Origin: Candidatus Sabulitectum sp.
GTDB taxonomy: Bacteria > Fermentibacterota > Fermentibacteria > Fermentibacterales > JCC-6
Reading direction: 5' to 3'
Length of the DNA stretch: 34,664 nt
Assembly (NCBI GenBank): GCA_023145375.1
Contig: JAGLDY010000079.1
Span: forward strand, 1-34,664
Position 1 is the first letter of the stretch, and each line of letters opens with the position of its first letter. A program made the translations under genes and the position numbers. The notes under the pieces are model-generated. The model saw only the letters and a list, made by a program, of their open reading frames with translations, was not told the origin of the DNA and searched no databases. Positions 9,311 through 18,700 of this stretch are shown piece by piece.

Positions 9311-9364
9311 TGCTATAATGGAGAATCGCTAGAAGGTACTGGTAACATAACAATCAGGGGGGGG
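9311..9364 (+). promoter_or_regulatory. Extended -10 promoter and G8 ribosome-binding tract of the GH84 gene
   Basis: TGCTATAAT at 9311-9319 is a perfect -10 hexamer with the TG of an extended -10 element; no good -35 is seen, as is usual for that class. Transcription would begin near 9326. An AGGGGGGGG run (G8 at 9357-9364) lies three bases before the GTG start at 9368 and serves as the SD. The position of the -10 excludes the upstream in-frame TTG at 9302 as a start. Confidence 0.65.
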
Positions 9365-9367
9365 CGA

Positions 9368-10507
9368 GTGTACCATGGAATAGTTGAGGGTTTTTACGGA
9401 AAACCCTTTACAGCTCACCAGAGAAATGTACTTATTGACGAGCTTTCATCACTGGAGGATCCTGCGTATTTTTATGCGCCGAAGGATGATCCATGGCACA
9501 GGATCCTCTGGCGTGAGTCGTATCCCAGGGACGCTTGGTCATCCCTCGCAAGTTGTATGGGTGGGGATACACCATTCTTCTTCTCTTTAAGTCCCTGGAA
9601 ATTCAAGGACAATGAATGGGGGAGAGCAAGAGAGAAACTTCAGCTTGCTGCAGATTCCGGAGCAGCCGGTCTTTCAATCCTCTTTGATGATGTTCCGGAC
9701 AAGTCAGCGGGGAAGCTTGCAGAAAGACAGCTGAGTTTTGCACTCCGCGCAATGGAGGGAACAGACCTTCCGGTGATCCTCTGTCCGTCTGTTTATTGCG
9801 GAGAATTCCTGGAGAGGTTTTCTCAGGCGGAGGAGTATCTCCAGGTCTGGCGGGATATGATACCTGCAGAATGGGGTTCCTTCTGGACCGGTCCCATGGT
9901 GGTTTCCGAAGAACTGTCAGATTTGAGAATGGCCGGTGAACTTCTCGGTGGAAAGCCTGTGATCTGGGACAATGTTCTGGCTACCGATTACTGTCTTCGC
10001 AGGATCTACCTGGCAGGGCTGAGCGGCAGGGTATCCAGTGATCACTCATGGTTCATTAACCCGTCTGAGATCTTTCCTGCAGCTCTTCACGGGGTGATGG
10101 AACTTAAAGCTGCTCTGGGTCATGGTAGAAAATGGCCTGAGATGCTGGGAGAACACAGCAGGGGATGGGAACTGCTGCAGGAGTTCCACTATCTTCCATG
10201 GCGGGCCGGTGATACAGGGGGAGAAATTCTGGCAAGGCTTTCCAATGCCATTAACGGCACCGGCGTTGAAGATGCTCTTGTCTGGTTGAATGAAGCAGTA
10301 CCGGAATTGACCGCTTTTGTTGAAGCTGTTCCCCGTATGGAAGGCGGCTGGGAACTGCTTCCCGTTGCACGGGACCTTTACAGGTCTCTCTCCATTATTC
10401 GAAGAGCCCTGCAGGCAGATGACCCGGCGGGCTCTCTTCATTATTTTATGCACACCAGATTGCCGTATGAAAATCCAGCGGCTTTTCTTGCTGCAGGAAA
10501 TCACTAG
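9368..10507 (+). CDS. GH84-type beta-N-acetylglucosaminidase (O-GlcNAcase-like), no signal peptide
   Basis: With a GTG start at 9368 this protein has 379 residues and opens directly at the catalytic barrel: HGIVEGFYGKPFTAHQR, then YFYAPKDDPWHRILWRESYP, both hallmark stretches of glycoside hydrolase family 84. The paired catalytic aspartates are seen as LFDD at D107-D108. The family removes N-acetylglucosamine from proteins or glycans by substrate-assisted catalysis. No signal peptide is visible, so the enzyme is probably cytoplasmic, whereas most studied bacterial members are secreted. The C-terminal 130 residues are less conserved and carry no carbohydrate-binding module. The thyX gene starts eleven bases after the stop and is likely co-transcribed. 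Substrate is unknown. Confidence 0.82.
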   Translation: MYHGIVEGFYGKPFTAHQRNVLIDELSSLEDPAYFYAPKDDPWHRILWRESYPRDAWSSLASCMGGDTPFFFSLSPWKFKDNEWGRAREKLQLAADSGAAGLSILFDDVPDKSAGKLAERQLSFALRAMEGTDLPVILCPSVYCGEFLERFSQAEEYLQVWRDMIPAEWGSFWTGPMVVSEELSDLRMAGELLGGKPVIWDNVLATDYCLRRIYLAGLSGRVSSDHSWFINPSEIFPAALHGVMELKAALGHGRKWPEMLGEHSRGWELLQEFHYLPWRAGDTGGEILARLSNAINGTGVEDALVWLNEAVPELTAFVEAVPRMEGGWELLPVARDLYRSLSIIRRALQADDPAGSLHYFMHTRLPYENPAAFLAAGNH

Positions 10508-10517
10508 GGAGAGACAA

Positions 10518-11774
10518 TTGAAGGTTATTCTTGCCGGTTACAATACAGACACTGAGAATGGTTCCAAAACTCCTGAGACCATCTCGGCAGCCTATGCCAG
10601 GATCAGCCGTGATCCAGCTCCCATAACTGAGCTTCGCAAACAATCCGCAGCGGAAGTAGATCAGGCAAGAAGATCCAACAGAACCATCGTATACAAGTAC
10701 GGACATGGATCAATTGCCGAACACGCTGTATTTAATTTTGACATTCTCGGAATATCAAGGCTGGCTGCTGAGGCTGTTCAGTCTTTCAGGCTTATCAGTT
10801 TCACAGAAAAATCTCAAAGGTACATCCGTATCGGTGAGGACTGGGTTCTTCCTGAGGGAATGGATCAGTTTGCTCCTGTGATCTCAGACTTGTTCCTCTG
10901 TTACAGGGAGCTTCTTTCAGCCCTGCTGAATTCAGGTCTCTCAAAAACTGAAGCCAGAGAAGATGCCAGATACATTCTTCCACTGGCGGCAACTACCCAG
11001 ATGGGTATGACCGTTAATGCCAGGGAACTGGAGCACATGATAAAAAGGATGAAGGCTCATCCTCTTGAAGAGGTAAGATCTCTTGCAGATGCTCTCTATG
11101 AGGCAGTTCTTCCTGTGGCACCGTCTCTGATGCTCTTTACTGAACCAACAGAGATGGACAGGATAGCTCATATTCAACCTGTTCCTCTTCCCGTTGATAA
11201 GGCAGCGGAGCTTCTCAGCTGTGACTCCGATGAGAGAATTGCAGACTGGCTTACAGAACTTTACGGTGAATCTGACTTTGAAAGAGTGTACAGCCACCTT
11301 GGCATTCATGATGCACTGCCAAGATTCTGGGAGCTCTTCCGGGCTGACTTTAGAATTACTCTTTCTGCAACAGCTTATGCCCAGTTGAAAAGGCACAGGA
11401 TGACTACACAGCTTGTCTCAGCATACGATCCAGCCCTTGGAGTAACTATTCCGCCATCCATTGTAAGTGCAGGGCTTTCCGACCTCTTTCTTCAGGCAAG
11501 TACAAAGGCCTCTGCAACATCGAAAGCTGCCGATCTGGGAAGAGCCGGGGAGTATTTACTTACCAACGCCCATCGCAGACAGGTGAGGCTCTCCATTAAC
11601 GGGAGAGAATTCAACCATTTCATTCGACTCCGAGAAGATGCCCACGCTCAGTGGGATATCAGGTTGATTGCCTCAGAAATGGTCTCTTTAATCAGGGAGA
11701 AAGCTCCGCTTACAGTAAAGATGACATGCGGTAAGTCCAGATTTGAAGAGGTTACTGGAAAACCTGCTCAATGA
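10518..11774 (+). CDS. thyX: Tandem-domain ThyX-like protein (flavin-dependent thymidylate synthase family)
   Basis: The protein has 418 residues from TTG 10518, with AGGGAG seven bases upstream; the canonical enzyme has about 220. Two ThyX domains are fused. Domain 1 has GHGSIAEHAVFNFDI (62-76), RLISFTEKSQRY (91-102) and ARYILPLAATTQMGMTVNAREL. Domain 2 has KRHRMTTQLVS and the C-terminal block SINGREFNHFIRLREDAHAQW with IR following. The family makes dTMP from dUMP with methylene-tetrahydrofolate, FAD and NADPH. The signature RHR-x2-S-x2-E-x-S-x-RY is split: domain 1 keeps S-x2-E-x-S-x-RY but has SFR for RHR, domain 2 keeps RHR but has lost the rest. It may be an active pseudo-dimer or a diverged enzyme. 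The 3' end overlaps the convergent gene by 23 bp. Confidence 0.8.
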   Translation: MKVILAGYNTDTENGSKTPETISAAYARISRDPAPITELRKQSAAEVDQARRSNRTIVYKYGHGSIAEHAVFNFDILGISRLAAEAVQSFRLISFTEKSQRYIRIGEDWVLPEGMDQFAPVISDLFLCYRELLSALLNSGLSKTEAREDARYILPLAATTQMGMTVNARELEHMIKRMKAHPLEEVRSLADALYEAVLPVAPSLMLFTEPTEMDRIAHIQPVPLPVDKAAELLSCDSDERIADWLTELYGESDFERVYSHLGIHDALPRFWELFRADFRITLSATAYAQLKRHRMTTQLVSAYDPALGVTIPPSIVSAGLSDLFLQASTKASATSKAADLGRAGEYLLTNAHRRQVRLSINGREFNHFIRLREDAHAQWDIRLIASEMVSLIREKAPLTVKMTCGKSRFEEVTGKPAQ

Positions 11775-14595
11775 ACCTTGGTCTGCCCAGTTTACCACCC
11801 TGGTAAGTAGGGGTTATTCTGAGAAGAACAGTTCCTTGCAGGTCTATGATATCTGTACTGTACTGCCATATTAGTACATTACTGTAAGATTGCGGGCCAA
11901 GACCCCTTGTATTGCCTGAAATTGTAGCTTGTTGCCAGCTCTCTCCACTATCTGTGCTGTAATGAACTATCAGACTAAGAACTCTTCCGTTTCTGTCACC
12001 CAGACCGAATGTAATATCAACATGTCCTGCGTAAGTGTTTAAATCAGCAATTTCAGTTACTGCAGCCCAAATAACGTCGGGAATATTCGCGTTTTCAAGA
12101 GTTATCGGACCAATAATTAAGGATCGTACAGAATCACCATCTGAGGCTACAAGTCTTATGTCCAGGTCAAGCATGGATACATTCGGAAGATCCACCGAGC
12201 TGTTCCAGTTCAGAACTGAGTTGTAACTTGACGGTCCAAAAGGCCCCTGGCTCACAAGACCTCTGGCCATGTGCCAGCTGTCTTCCATACCGTGAAGTCT
12301 GTACTCCAGATTCAGGGTTATGTCATCGCTTTCCGGATCCGCAAGGGAGAACCTTACAGGCACCACACCACGGAAGACATCATAGATGGATGGAGATGAA
12401 AAACTGATGGAAGGCTGCGAATTGTTATCAAGATGGAATGGAGCTGAAGGAACTGCGATACCAAGATCTGTATGAGAGGGAAGAGCCTGGAATCTTACCT
12501 GATCTCCATCGAACCCGGGAAGGTCAATTTCCGATTCCCAGGAAACATCGAATTCATACTGCTCAAAACCTGCTTGATCACCCTCAATTACAGTGGCAGG
12601 AAACCATTCGTATCCGCCATCAACGCTGTAGTGATATGAAACATCAAGTGTGTTCAATTCCGGATCATTGAGTCTGACACCTATGACCACTCTACCCCCT
12701 GTCTCTGCGGTAGGGGCCAGTATCTGCGCGCTTGGAAGCCGACTGGAGTCGATTTGTAGTCCGTCAATATAGAACCAGGGGCCCGGGTCCGAATCGGCAG
12801 CTCGTATCCTGAGTTTGATGCTGTCAGCATCCATCTCACCTATATCATCTGCCGCGTTCCAGGTGACAGGTTCTCCGTAGAACCATGGCTCGATCTCAAC
12901 GCTGCTGCCGCTAAGATGCATTCTCTCCCAGGTAACTCCACCATCAGTGGAGTACTGGGCTTGAAGCTGAATGATATCTCCCTCTATGTCCTCAACCGCA
13001 TAAGCCAGTCGGTATCTTGAATCATCGATCTTTACCGGGGATTCCATGAGTATCTCCGGAGGTCTGTTGTTGTCTATGTGAAGAAGTCCAGTGGTGCCGC
13101 TTTCACCAGGGCCGAAAGCGGAATAGGGAGTGATCCTCACAAGGCATCGCCTCTGATCCTCAAAAGGCAGATCTTCATGAGAATTCCATATGATCGATCC
13201 GGGGCTTTCCGTGTAGTTCCGCGTTTCAACCCAGCTGTATCCTGCGTCAATGGAATAACACACGGAGATACCTGTCCATTCCTGACAGCTTATGGAGTAT
13301 GAAATTAAAAGAGGACCGCTGAACTCACCGGATATTCCTGTCACTTCAAGCACAGGCAGGAAATCCGACCCATAAGATCCGGAATTGTATTGATCTCCCA
13401 GGGGAAGGGGCCACATACATTTCCCGGAAACATGTGATGCGATGGGATATGCCAGTACGCGACCTCCTGCTACCATCACGATCAACTCCATTGTTCCGTC
13501 TCCATCCATGTCTCCTGCAACAGGTGGAAAAGCTATCTCTCCTTCGCTTGCAATTGGAAAGCCATCGATTCTTCTGCCTGAAGCATCCCAGGCATGTATC
13601 TTTCCGCTGCTTGATGTGGTAATAATTGAAGGGCCACCCCCTGTATAGGAAATTATCGGCTGGGCAGGCCTGGAATCAGTACGGTTGGGCCACCGCCATG
13701 TTCCTGCAAGGGAACCATCTCCGTTCAGCAGGTAGACAGTACTGTCGATGGAAGCCACTGCTATCTGAGGAAATTGATGGTCTGGCTCAACATGTCCCAC
13801 TGCAACAGAACCAGGTGCAGGGCGGGCATCCATGAAGAATGGCCAGCCATCCTGCTCCTCTCCCATCAGATTGTAAAGATGAATCTTTCCATCCTGAGTT
13901 GCAAAGACAATGTCGGCTTGACCATCTCCGTTCATATCACCTGAGATCGGAATAGTGCCTGCTGGAAATCCTGTCTGATTCGGCCAGCCGGGGATATCAA
14001 GCCCGTCCCATCCAAGAATTGTTATTCTACTGTTGCTTGTGGCGCAGACAATTCCGTTTGTATTCCCGCCTCCAAGGCTAATTATGGTGGGTTGGAACTG
14101 AAGCTGTGATTGCAGATCCACCGGGAAACCGGGAATATTACTACCTCTCAGATCAAGAAGATGAACCAGGCCATCACTTGTCCCGTACGTGATCTCGAAT
14201 TCTCCATCTTCATTCAAGTCCACAGAAGTTATGCTTGTTACAATGTTGGTGCTGTTGTTCACAGGCCAGCCGAATACTTCGTTGCCGAGGCAGTCAATAA
14301 GGTGGATAGATCCTTCGTTGTCTCCATAGGCAATCAGGGTTTCTCCTGTTGAACCCGGTACGGCAGCAGGTCTCCAGATCACTCCTGCGCCTGCAGAGAC
14401 AGGGAAACCGGGTAGTTCAACTCCGCCGGAACTCCATCCTCCTAAGCCTGCATCCCCCAGCGGGATCAGAAGGATCTGTTCAGAGTTTCCCCTGGTTATC
14501 AGCTGAGCTCCCCCTCGGGGCACCGCATTCAGATGAAGTTCCCATAATGGAAGTATTGCCAAAAAAGATAACAAAGGTACAACCAGGAAATTCAA
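11752..14595 (-). CDS. Large exported FG-GAP-like propeller and Ig-like repeat protein
   Basis: The protein has 947 residues. The start is TTG at 14595, five bases after GGAGGTGA; a longer frame begins at 14613 but lacks an SD. The N-terminus NFLVVPLLSFLAILPLWELHLNA is a signal sequence. Residues about 25-400 form a beta-propeller with calcium-type FG-GAP loops (VDLNEDGEFEITYG, GDMNGDGQADIVFA, GDMDGDGTMELIV) alternating with GWP/GFP turns. Residues about 400-947 hold five repeats of roughly 110 residues, marked by CYSIDAGYSW, QYSTDGGVTW, HYSVDGGYEW, EYRLHGMEDSW and HYSTDSGESW. No sorting domain is seen at the C-terminus (FIEQVFQ). It is likely an adhesive or structural surface protein. Its own promoter is called at 14639-14667. 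Confidence 0.82.
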   Translation of the reverse strand: MNFLVVPLLSFLAILPLWELHLNAVPRGGAQLITRGNSEQILLIPLGDAGLGGWSSGGVELPGFPVSAGAGVIWRPAAVPGSTGETLIAYGDNEGSIHLIDCLGNEVFGWPVNNSTNIVTSITSVDLNEDGEFEITYGTSDGLVHLLDLRGSNIPGFPVDLQSQLQFQPTIISLGGGNTNGIVCATSNSRITILGWDGLDIPGWPNQTGFPAGTIPISGDMNGDGQADIVFATQDGKIHLYNLMGEEQDGWPFFMDARPAPGSVAVGHVEPDHQFPQIAVASIDSTVYLLNGDGSLAGTWRWPNRTDSRPAQPIISYTGGGPSIITTSSSGKIHAWDASGRRIDGFPIASEGEIAFPPVAGDMDGDGTMELIVMVAGGRVLAYPIASHVSGKCMWPLPLGDQYNSGSYGSDFLPVLEVTGISGEFSGPLLISYSISCQEWTGISVCYSIDAGYSWVETRNYTESPGSIIWNSHEDLPFEDQRRCLVRITPYSAFGPGESGTTGLLHIDNNRPPEILMESPVKIDDSRYRLAYAVEDIEGDIIQLQAQYSTDGGVTWERMHLSGSSVEIEPWFYGEPVTWNAADDIGEMDADSIKLRIRAADSDPGPWFYIDGLQIDSSRLPSAQILAPTAETGGRVVIGVRLNDPELNTLDVSYHYSVDGGYEWFPATVIEGDQAGFEQYEFDVSWESEIDLPGFDGDQVRFQALPSHTDLGIAVPSAPFHLDNNSQPSISFSSPSIYDVFRGVVPVRFSLADPESDDITLNLEYRLHGMEDSWHMARGLVSQGPFGPSSYNSVLNWNSSVDLPNVSMLDLDIRLVASDGDSVRSLIIGPITLENANIPDVIWAAVTEIADLNTYAGHVDITFGLGDRNGRVLSLIVHYSTDSGESWQQATISGNTRGLGPQSYSNVLIWQYSTDIIDLQGTVLLRITPTYQGGKLGRPRFIEQVFQ

Positions 14596-14638
14596 ATGAA
14601 TCACCTCCACCAAGGGTTTGCATAATACTCAGAAACCG

Positions 14639-14667
14639 ATAATAGTTGCATACACTTTTCAGGTCAA
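14639..14667 (-). promoter_or_regulatory. Sigma-70-type promoter of the propeller protein gene
   Basis: On the minus strand TTGACC (14667-14662) and TATTAT (14644-14639) are separated by 17 bases, each matching the consensus at five of six positions. The predicted start near 14632 leaves a leader of about 37 bases containing the GGAGGTGA that precedes the TTG start at 14595. Confidence 0.7.
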
Positions 14668-14710
14668 CGGCGATCGTATTTATACACAATGATAAATGGG
14701 ATTTGTATGC

Positions 14711-14739
14711 TTGACTGTGTTCCCAAAAGGTAAGATATT
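14711..14739 (+). promoter_or_regulatory. Sigma-70-type promoter of the envelope-machine operon
   Basis: TTGACT (14711-14716) and GATATT (14734-14739) lie 17 bases apart. Transcription would start near 14746, about 50 bases before the ATG at 14798. No other convincing promoter was seen before 24456, so this may drive all seven genes. Confidence 0.6.
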
Positions 14740-14797
14740 AGGGATAATATTTTAGGTAGTGGTGTTAAACGAAGTGAACATGATGGAGGAATCATAT

Positions 14798-15775
14798 ATG
14801 CGTTTTGCAGGCTGGGTTTTGTTTTTCACCGCAAGTGCTGTATTTGCAGGTTCTCTTCCATATGCTTACGGTGATGTTGTAAATGCTCCAGACGCTTATG
14901 TGCTGGAACACACTGAAGTTGAAGTAGGTATCGCCACAACGGCATTTTCTTATGAAGATTCTACAGGAGCATCTGACAGTGATATTAAGCTTACTGGTTA
15001 CCTCAATATAGGTATTCTGAGTTACGGCCAGATTGGTTTTTCATACCTTGCCGACGGTGGATTGGTGCTCAATGCGAAAGTAGCCATTTTAAAGGAGGGA
15101 ATCGCAGTTCCCGCCTTTTCTCTTGGTCTGCAGAACGGTATTGGTTCTGAACATGTAGATTGTTTCTCCGGACCACCGGGCACAGCTGATTCCACCGGAA
15201 GATATATTGGAAGCTGGGACGGTGATGGTATGTACAATTACCAGCATTCTCAGAACTGGTCTGTTTACGGCGTGGCCTCTAAAGACATGCGCTACCTTAT
15301 AGGCATGCCGGTGACCATCAATCTGGGAATAGGCGTGGGGCGCTTTGTGGGGATCATAGACGGCGGCGCTCTTGGCATTGGCAGTTCCATCGCCAACGGT
15401 CTTTTTGGATCCATGGTATGGGAACCCGGTGAGAACTTCTCTCTGGCTTTTGAGATGGATGGGCGCGATCTCAACCTGGGAATGAACTACTCTGTTGGAA
15501 AGCATGTGGAACTTCATCTTGCCTGGGCAGAGCTGGAACAGACTGTCTTTGCGCCGGAAGGCCAGAACAAACGGGATGTTATGCAGAACTCAAAGATCAC
15601 CATTGCCGTTTCCTCAAGATTCGGACCTTTGTTCGGAGCGGGCAGCCGTGACCTTGAAAGAGAGCAGCAGCGTATTGAGAGGGCTAGAACAAGGCTTGAT
15701 GAACTTGAAGCCAGGCGCAGAGCTGCTGAATCCGAGCTTCAGAGGCTTCGTGATCTCCTAGATGAGCCCAGGTAG
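14798..15775 (+). CDS. Probable outer-membrane barrel protein with C-terminal coiled coil
   Basis: The protein has 325 residues from ATG 14798, with GGAGGA at 14785-14790; a longer frame from GTG 14759 would hide the signal peptide MRFAGWVLFFTASAVFAG. Residues about 20-280 have strand-like glycine-rich segments (LNIGILSYGQIGFSYLADGG, VTINLGIGVGRFVGIIDGG, NLGMNYSVGKHVELHLAW, ITIAVSSRFGPLFGAG), fitting a transmembrane barrel. The last 45 residues are a charged coiled coil (LEREQQRIERARTRLDELEA, then RRRAAESELQRLRDLL). A periplasmic helix attached to a barrel would suit contact with the coiled-coil N-terminus of the next protein. The stop is 8 bases before that gene. Family not recognised; first gene of the Tol-like operon. 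Confidence 0.72.
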   Translation: MRFAGWVLFFTASAVFAGSLPYAYGDVVNAPDAYVLEHTEVEVGIATTAFSYEDSTGASDSDIKLTGYLNIGILSYGQIGFSYLADGGLVLNAKVAILKEGIAVPAFSLGLQNGIGSEHVDCFSGPPGTADSTGRYIGSWDGDGMYNYQHSQNWSVYGVASKDMRYLIGMPVTINLGIGVGRFVGIIDGGALGIGSSIANGLFGSMVWEPGENFSLAFEMDGRDLNLGMNYSVGKHVELHLAWAELEQTVFAPEGQNKRDVMQNSKITIAVSSRFGPLFGAGSRDLEREQQRIERARTRLDELEARRRAAESELQRLRDLLDEPR

Positions 15776-15783
15776 ATACAGCG

Positions 15784-18700
15784 ATGGTTTCTCTTACCAG
15801 ATCAAGAACGATCATTCTCCTTATTCTTGTGGCCTCTGCCGTATGCAGTTCAGCCATGGCTCAAACGCCTGATCCTGTGGTGGATCCAGAGATAAGCATT
15901 ATTCTGCAAAGGGCTCAGACCGAGCTTGCAAATCTGGAAAGCCAGATAGTGCGGGAGGAAGAGAGACTTGCCAGGATCGAGGCTGAGTTGATCCTTCTTC
16001 GCCGTCAGCGTTCCATTCTTTTCAGCGCACAATCTGCTTTTGAGCTGGGAGAGGAACTCTACACAAGCGGATCAATTGTCTGGGCCAGAGATGCATTTAT
16101 CTCGGTTGTGGAGAATTTTTCTGATTCAGAGTACTACGATGCAGCGCTGTTCCGTCTTGAACTTATATACTTTGAGCTTCAGGAGTATCAGGCTACAGTC
16201 AGTAGCTTTGAACAACTCACCTCAGCGTCTCCAGGCTTTGAGTACGCTGATATAGCCGTTATTGTGGGCGGGCTGGCAAAGTATCACATGGGAGAATTTG
16301 CTGATTCTCGTTTGACCCTTCAGCAGGTCTCTCCCTCAGCAGATAACTATTCGCTTGCGGCTTATCTCATCGCAGTTACCTATGTGGCTGAGGGTAGTAT
16401 CGAGGCTGCCATCACAGAGCTTCAGAAGGTTATTGATCAAGCAGGAAGAAATGAAGCAGGTATTGCGGATCGTGCCAGAATTGCAATTGCCCAGATCTAT
16501 GTTGAACAGGGTCTGTTTGATCTTGCCACTGACGAATACTTGAAGGTTTCTCCCTTCAGCGCATACTATGATGTTGCAATGCTCGGTCTCACCTGGACAT
16601 ACATGCACAGGGAAGAGTATCAGGACGCATACAACCTTGCGGAGAGGATTCTTGAAGAGGTGCCTGGAACTGAGCTTTACAGCGAGTTTGAGCTTGCCAT
16701 GGCTAACTGCGCACTGGGAGCCCAGGATATTGATATAGCCATTTCAATGTACAGGGATCTAATGAATGAATACGGATCAACAAATGAGCTTTACGACAAT
16801 CTCCGCCCGGGAGATAATGTCACCGATCAGTACGCTTCCGAGAGGGATAGGCTGGACAGGATACGTCTGGGGCTTACAGAGCTCAAAGAGGAAGCTTACA
16901 TGCAGGGCGATATGGAGCTTGTTTCGCTTATTGAGGTAGAAGAAGCATCTCTTAGAGCCCTTTTTGTTGATATCTCCGGGTTCGAAGCATCTCTTTCCAT
17001 GCCGGTTGGCATGAACCCCGAGACCATGCTTCAGGAGGTTAACAGACTCATAGCTTCTTCCAGAGCCAGTGCTGAACGACTTGCTCTTGAAATTGAGAGT
17101 ACTCAGAGTAATGCTGACAATTCCGGTACCCAGGCAGACAGACAGGATCTTCTTGAGCTCGAGGAGGATGTTTCCAGGATAAGGCTTGCACTGCAGGACC
17201 TGGCCAGTAAAATGGATTCAGGTATGGCGGCGGATCATGACTGGATGCAGGAAACTCAGTACGGTATCGCCATTGCCACATTCATTGACAGAGAACTTAA
17301 GCGGGACTCCCTGAACTATCTGGGCGCTTACTACAACGCCAGGATTACCGACAGTTATGCTGAAGGGGACAGTGTTCGTGCAAATGGATTTATTCAGCAG
17401 AGGCAGACTGAGACGCTTTCCCTTCAAGGCAGGATAGATGAGTCAGGCATTGAGTGCGCCGGCTATTTTGAGGAGTATCTTGCCCGTTACCCGGAGAGTA
17501 GATTCACAGCTGATATCTATGTGCGCCTGGCGCAGCTGTACTACGAGATAGACAAGAATGCCTACCTGGACCGGATAGCGGCATCAGGCGGAGATTTTAT
17601 CCCTAATGATTATTCAAGAACCATTGAGCTTTACCAGAAGGTCTTGAATCAGTATCCTGGTAGCGAGGTAGAGGACATTGCTCTCTATTCGCTTGGTTAC
17701 GCCCTGAATGAAGTGGGAGATCCTGTCGGTGCGGTTGCCAGCTACAGAAGACTTCTTTCAGAGTTTCCTGACAGCCCTCTTGCTCCAGAGACCCATCTCC
17801 GCGCTGGAGACTTCTTCTTCGATTCCTTTGATTTTGACAGTGCCTATGTGTTCTACAACAATATTCTTGACTACCCTGATGCAGGATCCACTGTCTACCA
17901 GTTTGGTATTTATAAACTCGGCTGGACCGCATACCTGCTCAATGATTACAAGCGTTCAATTGCTCTGTTCGGGTATCTCATAAGGGACAGCCACAGAATG
18001 GATGAGCTGGGTCTTGTCCGGCGCACAGATATGGTAAATGAGGCCGTGGAGTATCTGGCCCACGACTTCATGGAGCAGAAATCCGGACCGCCTGTTCAGC
18101 TGGCTACAAATTTCCTTGATTCATTTGATGACGAACAGGTCACCGTGGATGTTCTCACGCAGATGGGTGATTTCTATATAGAACAGGGATTCTGGATCGA
18201 GTCTGTTGAAGCATATCAATCTCTTCTCCAACGAGATCCCTACAGTGCTGATGCACCATTCATACAATCCAGGATAGCCGTTGCATACGAAGGTGCAGGA
18301 GATCTGCTGAATGCTGCTCGTGCCCGGGAAGAGATCGTTGAGATGTACGGCCCGGAGAGTGAGTGGGTAACCCTGTCAGGAGATTCTTCTGTCTTTGCGG
18401 AAGTGGATTCTCTCAGGGGCTCGGCAATGGAGTATTCCATTCAGTACCATGCCCAGCAGGTGGCTGAAGGTGATCCTCAACTTGCCGTCCAGAATTATAC
18501 AAATCTTATTGAGATGATAGAACTCTATCTTTTGGAGTACCCTGATTCAAGACAGACTTATGATTTTAGATACCTTCTTGGTGATTCCTACTACAACACC
18601 GGGAACCTCTCAAAAGCAGGTGATGTGTATCTGCAGGTTGTTTACGACAGTACTTCAACCCAGCAGAGAGAGAACGCTGCGGTGAACGCTTTCAGTTCTT

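Noticed and set aside
9302-9367. Longer GH84 start at TTG 9302
   Set aside because: The extended -10 at 9311-9319 lies downstream of it, and the catalytic domain begins right at GTG 9368.
10317-10517. N-terminal extension of thyX by 67 codons
   Set aside because: It overlaps the GH84 gene, is not part of the ThyX family, and TTG 10518 has a good SD.
14759-14797. GTG 14759 as start of the barrel protein
   Set aside because: ATG 14798 has GGAGGA seven bases upstream and opens a standard signal peptide.
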